Below are positions 39,266 to 49,408 of a stretch of 64,000 nucleotides of DNA, piece after piece. The stretch's first letter is position 1. Each line of letters starts with the position of its first letter. The notes under the pieces are model-generated. The model was not told where the DNA came from and did no database searches. It worked only from the letters and a program-made list of their open reading frames with translations. The stretch is from NCBI GenBank assembly GCA_007693955.1, contig RECR01000066.1, positions 1-64,000 of the forward strand, given 5' to 3'. A program made the translations under genes and the position numbers. This stretch comes from Gloeocapsa sp. DLM2.Bin57 (GTDB taxonomy: Bacteria > Cyanobacteriota > Cyanobacteriia > Cyanobacteriales > Gloeocapsaceae).

Positions 39266-39277
39266 ATTAGTACTAAT
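39266..39277. promoter_or_regulatory. 12-bp palindrome upstream of lexA
   Basis: ATTAGTACTAAT is a perfect palindrome 25 nt upstream of the lexA start. It contains one AGTAC half-site of the cyanobacterial LexA-box consensus and could be an autoregulatory or other regulator site. Placement is good, the match is only partial. Confidence 0.35.
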
Positions 39278-39328
39278 ATAAGGGATTATCAGCAATGGCA
39301 TCGCCTCTTCAACGAGCAGCTATTGGCG

Positions 39329-40129
39329 TTAACCGAATTTACCGCTAACGTATTCTTGAGTAGCGTTTTCTTGGGGGAAACTAAAAATCTTCTCGGTGCG
39401 ATCGTATTCAACCAAATAACCTGAACGTTTACCGTCATCTCCTGCAACCACGTTAAAAAAAGCAGTCATATTAGAAACCCGAAGGGCTTGCTGCATATTA
39501 TGAGTAACAATAATAATGGTATATTGGGATTTTAACTCGTGCATCAACTCTTCAATTTTCAAAGTAGAAATCGGATCTAAAGCTGAACAGGGTTCATCCA
39601 TTAAGATCGCCTCTGGTTCAATAGCGATCGCCCTAGCGATACAAAGTCGTTGTTGTTGTCCACCCGAAAGAGAGAGTCCACTTTCTTTAAGTTTACTTTT
39701 GACCTCATCCCAGAGAGCAGCTTGACGCAGCGATCGCTCTACGAGTTCATCCATATTGCCCTTATAACCGTTGATTCTTGCTCCATAGGCGATATTATCG
39801 TAAATAGACTTAGGAAAAGGGTTAGGTTTTTGGAACACCATCCCAATTTTTTGACGAACCTCAACAGGATCAACTTTCTGACCGTATAAATCCTGACCAT
39901 GGTAATAGATTTGTCCTTGTACTTTAGCACCAGGAATCAAATCATTAAGACGATTAAAACAACGTAACAGAGTACTTTTCCCACAACCTGATGGACCAAT
40001 AAAAGCGGTAATTTGCTTTTGGGGAATATTCATGGATACCTGACGAAGGGCTTCAAATTGTTTATAGTAAACCGAAACCCCCTTAACCTCAAAAACAGTC
40101 TTTGCAGTCTCAGCCTTAGAATCAACCAT
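39329..40129 (-). CDS. pstB: Phosphate ABC transporter ATP-binding protein
   Basis: The 266-residue ATPase of high-affinity phosphate uptake. Walker [10 protein letters not shown] near 44, the PstB-specific [20 protein letters not shown] near 96, signature [14 protein letters not shown] near 153, Walker [13 protein letters not shown] and switch [13 protein letters not shown] are intact. It ends the pst operon, 8 nt after pstA. Confidence 0.97.
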   Translation of the reverse strand: MVDSKAETAKTVFEVKGVSVYYKQFEALRQVSMNIPQKQITAFIGPSGCGKSTLLRCFNRLNDLIPGAKVQGQIYYHGQDLYGQKVDPVEVRQKIGMVFQKPNPFPKSIYDNIAYGARINGYKGNMDELVERSLRQAALWDEVKSKLKESGLSLSGGQQQRLCIARAIAIEPEAILMDEPCSALDPISTLKIEELMHELKSQYTIIIVTHNMQQALRVSNMTAFFNVVAGDDGKRSGYLVEYDRTEKIFSFPQENATQEYVSGKFG

Positions 40130-40137
40130 ATCAATAA

Positions 40138-41052
40138 CTAAAAATTACGTTGAAATTTATTTCTTAGCAAAATTGCCACAGCATTCATTAACAACAAGAC
40201 AACCATTAAAACAATGATTCCGGCGGCGGCAACGGTATGAAAAGCAGCTTGAGGGCGAGAAACCCAGTTAAAAATCTGAATAGGTAAGGCGGTAAAGGGT
40301 GAATGCAATCCTTCCAAACCTAGAGGAGGTAAAAAGGCGATAAAAGTTAGTGCACCAATAGTAATCAAGGGTGCAGTTTCTCCAATAGCACGAGACAAAG
40401 CGAGAATTACTCCCGTGAGAATACCAGGAAAAGCTAGAGGAAAAACATGGTCTTTAACCACTTCCCAGCGAGTTGCTCCTAGAGCAAAACCCGCTTGACG
40501 TAAGCTATTAGGTACAGCCCGAAGGGCTTCACGAGTAGCTACAATAATAATCGGTAAAACTAACAAAGAAAGAGTCAGAGCACCTGAAATCACACTACGT
40601 CCATTAGTAATCGGACTCATCACCCTTACAAATAATTCTAACCCCAACAGACCATAAATAATCGAAGGTACAGCAGCTAAATTATTAATATTAATCTCGA
40701 TAACTTTAGCGAACCAACTATCTACGGCGAACTCTTCTAGAAAGATAGCTGCTCCTACACCTAGGGGAAAAGTGATGATACTAGTTAACACCATTAACCA
40801 AATGCTACCCACTAAAGCCGATTTTAAACCAGCTTGAGCAGGACGACGAGAAGGAAAGTTAGTCAACAAACCCCAGTCTAGACGAGGTAAACCATCGATA
40901 AATACATTAATTAGTAACACTACGAGAACGATTAAGGCTAAAGCTACTGCTAGCCAACATAAAGTAGCAAAAATCCGCCCTACTTGATAACGACGGTTGA
41001 GAGCATAATTAAATATTCCTGTCTTGGTAGAATCTGCTTGTGAGTTAATCAT
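40138..41052 (-). CDS. pstA: Phosphate ABC transporter permease PstA
   Basis: An inner-membrane permease of about 304 residues with six hydrophobic segments and the binding-protein-dependent EAA loop ([38 protein letters not shown]). I place the start at the ATG at 41052 ([10 protein letters not shown]), which overlaps pstC by 8 nt; the longer frame from 41076 would add MYVVFNRN. PstA forms the channel with PstC. Confidence 0.95.
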   Translation of the reverse strand: MINSQADSTKTGIFNYALNRRYQVGRIFATLCWLAVALALIVLVVLLINVFIDGLPRLDWGLLTNFPSRRPAQAGLKSALVGSIWLMVLTSIITFPLGVGAAIFLEEFAVDSWFAKVIEININNLAAVPSIIYGLLGLELFVRVMSPITNGRSVISGALTLSLLVLPIIIVATREALRAVPNSLRQAGFALGATRWEVVKDHVFPLAFPGILTGVILALSRAIGETAPLITIGALTFIAFLPPLGLEGLHSPFTALPIQIFNWVSRPQAAFHTVAAAGIIVLMVVLLLMNAVAILLRNKFQRNF

Positions 41053-41974
41053 ATTTCTGTTGAAAACGACGTACAAACCAATAGCTCAAGATATTTAAAG
41101 CTAGAGTAATTAAAAATAGGGTTAAACCAACTGCATAGATAGTCTTAAAAGCTAGAGTACCATGAGGAGCATCTCCTAAGCTCACCTGTACGATAAAAGC
41201 TGTCATCGTAGCCACTGGTACAAAGGGATTAAGGGTTAAAGTTGGATTTTGTCCCGCGGCGATGGTTACAATCATCGTCTCTCCTACCGCACGAGAAACA
41301 CCGAGGATAAAAGAAGCCACAATCCCTGATAAAGCAGCAGGAATCACCACCCCTGTAACTACTTCTCGTTTAGTCGAGCCTAGGGCGTAAGCTCCTTGAC
41401 GTAAACTATTAGGTACAGCAAAAATAGCATCTTCGCTTAAAGAAGCTACGGTAGGTAAGATAGATATACCTAAGATTAAACCTGCGCTTAAAGCATTAAA
41501 GGGTTTAATCTCGGGTATAATACTTCTAAGTAAGGGAGTTACAAATAATAAGGCAAAATAACCATAAACTACTGAAGGTACTCCTGCGAGGATTTCTAAG
41601 CCTGGTTTAAGCCATCGTCTCCAGGAGCGGGGAGCGTATTCACTTAAACAGATAGCTGCTAATAAACCCAAGGGTACAGCTACGAGCAGCGCTATCACAG
41701 AAGTTAAAAAAGTTGCGCTAATTAGTACAAAAATACCGAATTGTGCGTTAGTGAATAAAGGTGTCCACTCTGTATCGGTGAGAAAGCGGGTTAGGGGTAC
41801 TTCAGCAAAAAAACCTAAAGCATCTACTACTAAAGTCACAACAATACCGATAGTGGTAGCGATAGAGATACTAGCAAACAGGGCACAAATGCCCACAATT
41901 AGACGCTGAGTCCATTTTTTGAGCTTGGTTCTAGGTCGCCAATTCTCGGATCTAGGGATATTGCTTGTTTCCAT
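41045..41974 (-). CDS. pstC: Phosphate ABC transporter permease PstC
   Basis: A 309-residue membrane permease with six helices, a basic N-terminus ([16 protein letters not shown]) and the EAA-loop region [37 protein letters not shown], paralogous to PstA. It is second in the operon after the binding protein and overlaps pstA. Confidence 0.95.
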   Translation of the reverse strand: METSNIPRSENWRPRTKLKKWTQRLIVGICALFASISIATTIGIVVTLVVDALGFFAEVPLTRFLTDTEWTPLFTNAQFGIFVLISATFLTSVIALLVAVPLGLLAAICLSEYAPRSWRRWLKPGLEILAGVPSVVYGYFALLFVTPLLRSIIPEIKPFNALSAGLILGISILPTVASLSEDAIFAVPNSLRQGAYALGSTKREVVTGVVIPAALSGIVASFILGVSRAVGETMIVTIAAGQNPTLTLNPFVPVATMTAFIVQVSLGDAPHGTLAFKTIYAVGLTLFLITLALNILSYWFVRRFQQKYD

Positions 41975-42027
41975 AAGATTTAGGTTCAGGAGGGCTAAAC
42001 CCTCCTAATTCTGGTCAATAACTAATT

Positions 42028-43041
42028 TTAGAGCACTTCATTAAGGTTAACCCCTACGGTAGAGCCACCCTCAAAAATTGTACCGGTAGTTTGACTATTG
42101 AGACGATTGCGAGCTTTTTCGTTAACAGCTGCAGGTAAGGCTATATAACCTACTTCTGATACTAGTTCCATGTTTTCTGGGGCTAGATAAAAATCAACAA
42201 AGGCTTTAACTTCGGGACGTTCTAAAGAAGATTTCCTCACATAGATAAAAATGGGACGCGCTAGAGGTTGATAAGTACCATCTTCTACAGTTGCTACAGA
42301 AGGCTCTACACAACCATTACCCTCATCAATTTTAACAGCTCTGAGAGTATCTCTATTTTCTTCTAGGTAAGCTAGTCCAAAGAAACCTAAAGCATTTTCA
42401 TCTTGAGCCACCCCTAAAACGATGACGTTATCATCTTCACTAGCGGTGAAATCACCGCGACTATCTCCCTCCGCACCATTAATAGCGTCAGTAAAGTAAT
42501 CAAATGTTCCTGAATCTACTCCAGGTCCGTATAAGGTTAGAGGGCGATCGGGGAATCCTTCTCTAATTTGATTCCAATTGGTAACAGTACCTTGAGACTC
42601 CGTAGCCCACATTGTATTTAACTCTTCCACGGTTAGACATTCTGCCCAATCGTTGTTAGGATTGACTACCACAGAAAGAGCGTCAAAAGCGATGGGAAGT
42701 TCAATAAATTCGATTCCTGCTTGAGCACATTCTTCCATTTCTGAGGTTTTAATGGGACGAGAAGCGTTAGAAATATCGGTTTCTCCTGCACAGAATTTTT
42801 TGAACCCGCCACCAGAACCAGAAATACCAACGGTTACTCTGACACCGGGATTAGCTATTTGAAACTCTTCTGCCATCGCTTCAGTTACAGGAAATACTGT
42901 ACTAGATCCATCGATGGCGATATCGCCACTGATTTCTTGTTTAACAGAAGCGATACTTCCAGGAGCGATTAAACCTAGGGTTAAAGCCGTTAGACTTACT
43001 CCTGTTAAGATTTTACGGAACGAATGTTTGTTAATGTTCAT
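42028..43041 (-). CDS. pstS: Periplasmic phosphate-binding protein, PstS/SphX type
   Basis: About 337 residues. A signal peptide ([23 protein letters not shown]...) precedes the binding domain: [46 protein letters not shown] and [16 protein letters not shown] form the phosphate-binding loops. The best start is the internal ATG at 43041, 12 codons inside the longest frame, because the signal peptide begins there. This protein heads the pstSCAB operon, normally induced by phosphate starvation; I did not see a clear Pho box. Confidence 0.92.
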   Translation of the reverse strand: MNINKHSFRKILTGVSLTALTLGLIAPGSIASVKQEISGDIAIDGSSTVFPVTEAMAEEFQIANPGVRVTVGISGSGGGFKKFCAGETDISNASRPIKTSEMEECAQAGIEFIELPIAFDALSVVVNPNNDWAECLTVEELNTMWATESQGTVTNWNQIREGFPDRPLTLYGPGVDSGTFDYFTDAINGAEGDSRGDFTASEDDNVIVLGVAQDENALGFFGLAYLEENRDTLRAVKIDEGNGCVEPSVATVEDGTYQPLARPIFIYVRKSSLERPEVKAFVDFYLAPENMELVSEVGYIALPAAVNEKARNRLNSQTTGTIFEGGSTVGVNLNEVL

Positions 43042-43165
43042 TACTGCCTCACTAATCACCTGATTGGGATATATCAATAAATGTTAATCCGAGAGTTATG
43101 ATAACTTATTTTTTCTATTTTGGTTATTGAGACAATATTGTTTTCACAAATCAAGTTTGGTTGAA

Positions 43166-43186
43166 GCGTTAGTAATAAACTAACGC
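43166..43186. repeat. Subterminal hairpin of the IS200/IS605-type element
   Basis: GCGTTAGT and ACTAACGC are perfect 8-nt arms with loop AATAA, 14 nt beyond the tnpB stop. Such imperfect-free hairpins at element ends are the recognition structures for the single-strand TnpA transposase. Confidence 0.65.
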
Positions 43187-43199
43187 AGTCAATCATGAA

Positions 43200-44048
43200 C
43201 TACCGCGCACTATCGTGACGCGGTTTCTGACGCTTCAACGCCCCTAGTTGCTTCATGCTTCCGCACAAAGTAGAGCTAGGCGACTCAGCATCTATAGAGG
43301 CTCGTTCCAAACCCCTTGCGTAATTGAGCATTACTTGTGCTGCTGCTACATCACGATTAGCTTTATAGCCGCATTTTTGGCAATTATGCTCTCTTTGGGC
43401 TAACGTTTTCTTTTCTTGATAACCACATTTAGGACAGGTTTGAGATGGTTTTACTTTTGTTGTAGGTACTTCAATATAAAAACCTCCTGCTTCTGTAACC
43501 TTATAGTTTATTAGAGATTTTAGGTTACCTATTCCTACATCTAAAATTGAGCGATTTAAGCCTGTTTTTTGTTTCTTTCTTTTACCTCTAGATTTTCTGG
43601 TCATCCCTTTAAGATTAAGCTTTTCTGTAGCAATTAGGCTATTATCGCTAACTATCCTGCTACTAATTTGGTGCTGCCAATCTTGTCTTTGTCTTCCTAC
43701 TTTAGACTGAATTTTACCTAAAGCTTTTTGTGCTTTTCTACATCTTCTAGACGGCTTAACTCCTTTTCTCCCTATCCTTTTTCGTCTTGCTTTTTTAGCA
43801 ATTTGTTTTATTTTTTCTTGAGCTTGTTTTAAGAATTTGGGATTATCGATTAACGCTCCTTCACTAGTGGCGATCGCATGATTAACTCCAAAGTCTAATC
43901 CTATTGCTCCTATATCTGTAGTAGGTCTTGTTGGGATACAGTCAACAGTAATTGATACATACCATTTGTTTTGTTTGAAAATAATTGTACATGTTTTGGG
44001 CATACCCCAATCTTTAGCTTTACCTCTTATGGACATTGTGCCTAAGTG
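43200..44048 (-). pseudogene. tnpB: 3' part (exon 2) of tnpB, interrupted by group II intron
   Basis: The 278-codon frame supplies the TnpB RuvC domain: GAIGLDFGVNHAIATSEGALI (Asp), LIATEKLNLKGMTRKSRGKRKKQKTGLNR (Glu), zinc ribbon CPKCGYQEKKT...CQKCGY and NRDVAAAQVMLNYA (Asp), then a serine-rich tail. The region in front of it (LGTMSIRGKAKDWG) is in frame with the expected TnpB sequence but the preceding 40-60 residues of a normal TnpB are missing in both exons. It ends in the same tail sequence that recurs at 46979-47092. Confidence 0.82.
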
Positions 44049-46711
44049 TTAGAGTCGATGGGTGTATCACTACACCGCACCTCTCTTCCGAAACCGTACG
44101 TGAGAGTTTCCCCTCATACGGCTACTCAACTAGACTGCGTATTGACATTACGCGCTTCCTTAATTCCAGATATCTTATTAGACATATCCATTATAATATG
44201 CCTCTGAATCCAGTCTTGTTTTTTTATCATGACAATGTCCGTGTAATATTTGTAGGTTTTTCAGTCCATGACCTCCACCTTTCGATTTTGGCTTTATATG
44301 GTCAACCTCCAATATATCTCCATCTTTGAAATATAGACCACACCAAGTGCATTTACCCTTCTGCCTCTGTAAAAGTTTCGCAACCTTATTAGGCGTTTCA
44401 GGATATTGTCCTCTTCGTGTAGCCCAGTACTTCCAATCTCCATCATAAGGACTTTTGTCGCCTTTCACCTTTATATAGTCAACACTTGAATGATGTTCAT
44501 CTTTAGGGTTATAGACTTCTAACTTTAAGCTAGTATCTCCTTCTTTGGTTGAAAATACCTTTCTTCCATCAATTCTATGCCAGTATTTTTCATAGAAGTT
44601 TTCTTTTACTCCCTTCGATACTGCCCAACCTCTGAGTTTTTCATATAGCATATGCTCACATTTTGATAGTATCCCCATGGTTTTTGCATCACTATATATG
44701 TAATACTGTCGCCACCCTCTTATCTTCGGATTTAATTCCTTAATTAGGGCAGCTTGTGGAGCTTTTCTTAGAGCTTTAGTTACTCTTTCAATTTCTCTCA
44801 TATGATTTGCTATTTTCTCTTTGGTCGGATGAATGAGCACTCTCCACCCCAGCGGAACACTTCTTGCATTTTTTGCACACTTATGCTTACTCATCTTATA
44901 CCCCTGAATATGAAATCCAAGGAAATTAAACCCTGCTTCTCCATCCTCACTTAGATTTTGGTTCACAGTATGTGCAAGTCGTGTCTTTTCAGGTTTTAAT
45001 TCAAGTCCTATTTCAAGTAACCATGTGGATATCAATTCCTTACATTCTAAGACCACTTCTTTATCTTTATGAAGGACTACAAAGTCGTCGGCATAACGAA
45101 TAAAAGTTAAAGATTCTACTCTATTCTTCTTACCTAGACTGTTTCCTCTTGGTGTTTTCCATCCTTTTGCATTTTCTGCATAGTTTATTAGCATTCTTTC
45201 AATCCCATCTAGGGCTATATTTGCTAATAAAGGACTTATGACTCCACCTTGAGGAGTTCCCATTTCTGTCTTAGAAAATACCTTATGGTCTAATACACCA
45301 GATTTTAACCAAGCTTTGATTTGTTGCCTTAACAAACCTTTATAACCTGCTTTATCTAGTAAGGCATTATGGTTTATGCGGTCAAAACATTTAGCTATAT
45401 CAGCATCAAGAACAAATTTCTCCGCTCCTTTTACTGTGAGTTTAATGTGATGAATTGCATCTTGACAGGACCTTCCTGGTCTGAACCCATAACTCGAAGG
45501 CTCGAATTTTGCCTCCCATTCGGGCTCTAAAGCTAATTTTACCAATGCCTGGAGTGCTCTGTCATACATTGTTGGTATTCCCAATGGTCTTTTTTCTGTT
45601 TTCCCGGGTTTTGGAATCCACACTCTGCGTGTCGATTTTGACTTACCAGTTAACTTTAATTGACCTACGAGTTTCACACGTGCTTCTGGGGATAGAGATT
45701 TAACACCATCCACACCTGCCGTTTTCTTTCCTCGATTGTCTTGTGTTACCTGTCTGACTGCCAGCACCTTAGCTGACCAAGACCTCATCAGCGTTTTTTG
45801 GAGTCTCCTTACTTTACGGACATCCCCACAACGTGAAGCTTTGTATATTCTCTTTTGGAGGCTAAAGACTGTAGTTTGAACTTTCCGCCAATTGACATCA
45901 GTCCATTCCCAGCTGTTCATATCTCTTGCCACATTTTCTGTTTTAGCCATTTACCTTTCCTACTTGAAACTATACTCTGTTCTAATTGCGGAGTACGTTT
46001 GCATATCCTGGGCATTACCCCTTCCCTTTTCAGGCGATACCTGTTAATTCAGGCTAGGCTTTAGCTTCTTACTCCATCCCTCCAATATCTACCATCTGGC
46101 TGACTAACCTACTTGGAATATCGACCATTCCAAGAGATAGATATGGGTTAATTCGTTCCGAAATTTCCATTGATTGTAATCTTTAGGTCTTATCTATACA
46201 CCGGGTCTTTTATAAATGCTCTACATGAAAAAGCAAATTCTGTAGTATTGACCTTGTTCTTTGTTCAGAACGCCAGGAACTTAACCTATATATCTCCCTG
46301 ACTGTTAACTTACGATGCTTCTAGCGATAATTTGTTTCCTAACCCACGAGTTCCGCTTCCTTGATACTATCTTAGTCCCGCTCGATTATAAATTACATGC
46401 TTACTATTCTTCCGGCGCAAGGTTATACTTTGCCTCAGTCTAGCTTTTAGCCCTGCTTCAACTCCATACGTCGTCATCGTTTATGTGTTGAGGGTCTCCT
46501 CTCTACATTTCTATAGGAGGCGCTCTATGCTTTTCCACCAGCATTAAGTGGGTAGGTCTTCCTCTTTTAAGATTAAATCTTCTACTGTCTCCGTATATAC
46601 TCGGTAGAATTCAGTCACCTACATGGAAATTTCAGTTGTCAAGGTTCATTATTGATTTCCCTTGCCTCGTTTTATAAGGTTTTATCCTATTTCAACGAGA
46701 ACGACTCGCAC
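44049..46711 (-). mobile_element. Group II intron inside tnpB
   Basis: On the minus strand the intron begins GTGCGAG at 46711, matching the GUGYG start consensus, and ends near CTAAC. Domain V is clear at about 44095-44126 (AGCCGTATGAG...CTCTCACGTACGGTT), followed by domain VI with the hairpin GGTGTA-GTGA-TACACC and a likely branch-point A. The RT-maturase-HNH ORF sits in domain IV, and about 760 nt of domains I-III precede it. Overall length 2.66 kb is usual for bacterial ORF-bearing introns. The 3' boundary is good to a few bases. Confidence 0.88.
44178..45950 (-). CDS. Group II intron reverse transcriptase/maturase with HNH endonuclease (LtrA-like)
   Basis: The 590-residue protein enables splicing and retrohoming of the intron. 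RT blocks include SYGFRPGRSCQDAIHHIK near 150, VLDADIAKCFDRINH, GTPQGGVISPLLANIALDGIE near 232 and the catalytic IRYADDFVVLHKD near 280. The X maturase domain (LGFHIQGYKM; LNPKIRGWRQYYIYSD) precedes a C-terminal HNH: CTWCGLYFKDGDILEVDHI and HGHCHDKKT. All parts look intact, so the intron could still be mobile. Confidence 0.95.
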   Translation of the reverse strand: MAKTENVARDMNSWEWTDVNWRKVQTTVFSLQKRIYKASRCGDVRKVRRLQKTLMRSWSAKVLAVRQVTQDNRGKKTAGVDGVKSLSPEARVKLVGQLKLTGKSKSTRRVWIPKPGKTEKRPLGIPTMYDRALQALVKLALEPEWEAKFEPSSYGFRPGRSCQDAIHHIKLTVKGAEKFVLDADIAKCFDRINHNALLDKAGYKGLLRQQIKAWLKSGVLDHKVFSKTEMGTPQGGVISPLLANIALDGIERMLINYAENAKGWKTPRGNSLGKKNRVESLTFIRYADDFVVLHKDKEVVLECKELISTWLLEIGLELKPEKTRLAHTVNQNLSEDGEAGFNFLGFHIQGYKMSKHKCAKNARSVPLGWRVLIHPTKEKIANHMREIERVTKALRKAPQAALIKELNPKIRGWRQYYIYSDAKTMGILSKCEHMLYEKLRGWAVSKGVKENFYEKYWHRIDGRKVFSTKEGDTSLKLEVYNPKDEHHSSVDYIKVKGDKSPYDGDWKYWATRRGQYPETPNKVAKLLQRQKGKCTWCGLYFKDGDILEVDHIKPKSKGGGHGLKNLQILHGHCHDKKTRLDSEAYYNGYV

Positions 46712-46956
46712 CGCTTAAGAGTAGCTTGCAATGCTTGACTACCAAGCTCAGCATACTCTACCCACACCTTTTTAAACTCAGGTAAACAATTTTGTTGTTC
46801 AAAATAATCAACACTGCGTCCAAATTTTTGATATTGGGTCTTACGGTTGGCAACAGCAGCATTATATAGCAAGCAATGAAGCTTACGCCAATAATGTAAT
46901 TTTGCTTCCTGAGCTTTATTTGGGTATAGCTGAAAAATAACTTGCTTGATAGCCAT
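46712..46956 (-). pseudogene. tnpB: 5' part (exon 1) of tnpB, upstream of group II intron
   Basis: About 82 codons from MAIKQVIFQLYPN to ALQATLKR, the N-terminal region of an IS200/IS605 TnpB (YNAAVANRKTQYQKFG; WVEYAELGSQALQATLK). The reading frame runs straight into the intron start. Together with 43200-44048 it gives two ends of TnpB without the middle. Confidence 0.8.
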
Positions 46957-46978
46957 AAGGTTTTTTGCTAGACATGAA

Positions 46979-47092
46979 CTACCGTGCACTATCGTGACGC
47001 GGTTTCTGACGCTTCAACGCCCCTAGTTGCTTCATACTTCCGTATAAAGTAGAGCTAGGTGACTCTGCATCTAGAGAGGACAGTTCCTGCCC
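46979..47092 (-). pseudogene. Duplicate tnpB 3'-tail fragment
   Basis: About 38 codons ending SMKQLGALKRQKPRHDSAR and a stop, nearly identical to the tail of the tnpB at 43200. It lies between the tnpB start and the tnpA start, so it is a leftover right end from another copy of the same element family. It is about 85-90 percent identical to the other copy by eye and has no start of its own. Confidence 0.75.
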
Positions 47093-47135
47093 CCTTTGCT
47101 AGACTTAACTTATTATAGTATATTCACTTAGGTAA

Positions 47136-47546
47136 ATGTCAAGCCAATTAAGAAAAAGTTCTCATGCTGTTTTTTGTATTCACTTACACATAGTACTAGT
47201 GACTAAATACAGGAGGAAAGTAATTACACCTGAGATAATGGATAGGCTTAAGACTATATTTGAGGATGTTTGCTCTCGCAATAATTCGCTACTGGTAGAA
47301 TTTAATGGTGAGTCAGACCATTGCCATTTGTTGGTTAATTTAGCGCCTAACAATAATATTTCAACTTTGATAAAGTCTCTTAAGTCTGCATCAAGTATGG
47401 TCATTAGAAAAGAATTTGAAGAGCACGTAAACCATTACTATTGGAAGCCTGTGTTTTGGTCAAGCTCCTATTTTGTTTCTTCTAGTGGTGGGGTTAGTTT
47501 AGATGTTCTCAAAAAATATATACAAAATCAAAGTGTAGAGTACTAA
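47136..47546 (+). CDS. tnpA: IS200/IS605-family transposase TnpA (Y1 HUH)
   Basis: The 136-residue enzyme cuts and joins single-stranded DNA at the element ends. HCHLLVNL near residue 64 is the HUH metal site, HIVLVTKYRRKV near 18 the early beta strand and KKYIQNQ near the end carries the catalytic tyrosine, so the protein looks intact. It is divergent from tnpB. Start at the ATG before TCAAGCCAA; the stop lies 5 nt before the IS1634-like insertion. Confidence 0.94.
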   Translation: MSSQLRKSSHAVFCIHLHIVLVTKYRRKVITPEIMDRLKTIFEDVCSRNNSLLVEFNGESDHCHLLVNLAPNNNISTLIKSLKSASSMVIRKEFEEHVNHYYWKPVFWSSSYFVSSSGGVSLDVLKKYIQNQSVEY

Positions 47547-47604
47547 TACAACGGAACTTCCCTTTTGACAAAAATAGAAATCTATGCTGTGTCTGAGTTT
47601 GAAG

Positions 47605-47640
47605 AGCGATCTCGAAGAGATCCGCTTCGCGGTGCGTTAG
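47605..47640. repeat. Dispersed repeat copy in the IS1634-like left end
   Basis: GCGATCTCGAAGAGATCCGCTT is a near-palindrome shared with 24012-24052 (GTGATCTCGAAGAGATACGTTT). The repeat lies inside the IS just beyond the transposase stop and ends in GGTGCGTTAG. Confidence 0.65.
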
Positions 47641-49408
47641 CAATTTACATGGGTACAAAAGTGGCCAACTTCGAGCAAATCCATCGCTTTCTGTTGTAGT
47701 TTAGTAAATTCTGTAATCTTTTCAAACACCGCAGATTGACCAACAGCGATTACCTCAATAGTATTTAAACAGATTGTACCTAAATCATTAAGTAAAGTCC
47801 GAAAACTATGCACAGGTTCATTTAGTTCATTTCTTTTTGTTCTACTCTTTCTTTTCGTTTTAGAATTAGCTTCATATTTCAGCACTCGACTTTCATCAAG
47901 ACTTAATTCTTCTGGCTCTTCTTCAAATAATAAACTTGTGAGCGCTCGCGTAGCGCTGCCCTGCGGGCAGACCGCTTCATATACCACTCTACATAATAAG
48001 ATAACATACATAAGAAAATATGTGCTTTAACTCGATGGTCACGATAATGATAAATTGGTCTTATTTTTAAATCTATACTCTTCAAGGAGCGAAATGCTTG
48101 CTCAACTTTGGCTAATTGTTTATAGGCTTTGACTGTCTCAATTGGGGACATATTTTCGGCTTTAACTGAGGTTCTAATCGTGTATAGTCCATCCATAATC
48201 TCGTCGGCTTTTTTTATTTCTTGTTTTAGGCAATAATTGAAACTATTCTCAGTAATTTCTAACTCAAAGTATTTGCCTACTTTATATTTATTAATTACTT
48301 TACCTACTCTTAACCCGATTTTATCTTGACCAAATAAGGCTCTTTTTTCTCTTTGAGTTGCCGCTACTATTTTATCTAATTCAATAGTTGTGGCTTTGAT
48401 TAGTTCTTCTCTTTTGTGTTGATTCCTTGCCGCTAATAGAGGATTTTTACACACCACTAGTCTTTCCCCTGGATATTCTTCCGATTCAATCTCGACTATG
48501 TTTCTCTCATCAAATAGTCCAAGCTGTATTTCTTGTCTTTCAACTAGTTGCTTGATTTGATTTTTTCTCAATGTGGTTATCCAATCGATACCTTCACTGT
48601 TCATTAATTCCTCTTTGATAACTAAACTAGTGAGCATTCCTTTATCTCCTACCCACACTACACAAGAGAGTCCAAATCTGTTTCTTACTTTTTCTATTTG
48701 TGCTTTTACTGTGGTGGCATCATTCGTATTTCCTGGAAACACTTCTACTGCAACAGGACATCCTTGACTGTTACAAATCAAGCCAAATACTATTTGAGTA
48801 TATCCTCTTTTCTTATCTCTGCTATAGCCATATTCTCCTAAATTACATGCCTCTCCTTCTAAATAAGTTGATGTGAGGTCATATAGTACTAGTGAACCTT
48901 CTCTTAATTCTTTTGCTGCCAATTTTTCTTCTATTGCTTCTTGAGAGTCTCCTAACCAATCTAAGGCTTCATACAAATCATCTTCTGTTACTTTTTCTAA
49001 GTTCAGTATTTTGCCCAAGCTACTGTTAGCCGTTTCTCTTCTTAACCCTCGACTCGTGGCTAGCTTAGATTTTGGGTCAATAATTCTGGCGGTAATTAAA
49101 CTTTTTATGATTGCGTTTCTCTTGTTATTTTCGCTTTCTATTATTGGCTCTAATCCTATCTTTTTGATTGTTCCTAATATCGCTGCTACATGACCATGTG
49201 GTAGACTTCTTTTTACCTTCAATACTGACTCAATATTATCTATAACCTTACCACCTTTAAGAGCTGCTTTGAGATTTTCAATGACATCATCTGGTAGTTG
49301 AGAAAGATTGGCTATGGTTCTTTTGCGAACCTGATCTCCCTCGCGATAGGATTCGCGAAGTAATATGGCAGGAGGAGAATTACGATTGGGAACTCTTTCT
49401 ATGTACAT
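47637..49408 (-). pseudogene. IS1634-family DDE transposase, frameshifted
   Basis: The N-terminal part (MYIERVPNRNSPPAILL; GSLVLYDLTSTYLEG with first Asp; CVVWVGDKGMLTS with second Asp; LAKVEQAFRSLKSIDLKIRP with the Glu) reads to EWYMK near 47977, then continues in a different frame from LTSLLFEEEPEE to the C-terminus. A 37-nt double-hairpin insertion between these two points (about 47941-47977) explains the shift. Start used is the ATG at 49408, 11 codons inside the open frame. The gene is broken unless a programmed shift bypasses it. Confidence 0.88.
47941..47977. repeat. Double-hairpin insertion element in the transposase gene
   Basis: Two short perfect hairpins in tandem: AGCGCT-CGCGT-AGCGCT and CTGCCC-TGC-GGGCAG on the plus strand. 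Removing this stretch rejoins the IS1634 transposase frame (EWYM to LTSLLF). It resembles small cyanobacterial palindromic repeats. Confidence 0.75.

Noticed and set aside
43078-43160. Pho box upstream of pstS
   Set aside because: No clear tandem CTTAACCT-like 8-mers can be seen, so I do not annotate it.
46040-46690. ORFs in the intron's 5' part
   Set aside because: This is the structured domain I-III RNA of the group II intron; short frames there have no coding signature.
47180-47404. Minus-strand frame across tnpA
   Set aside because: Shadow of the tnpA gene.
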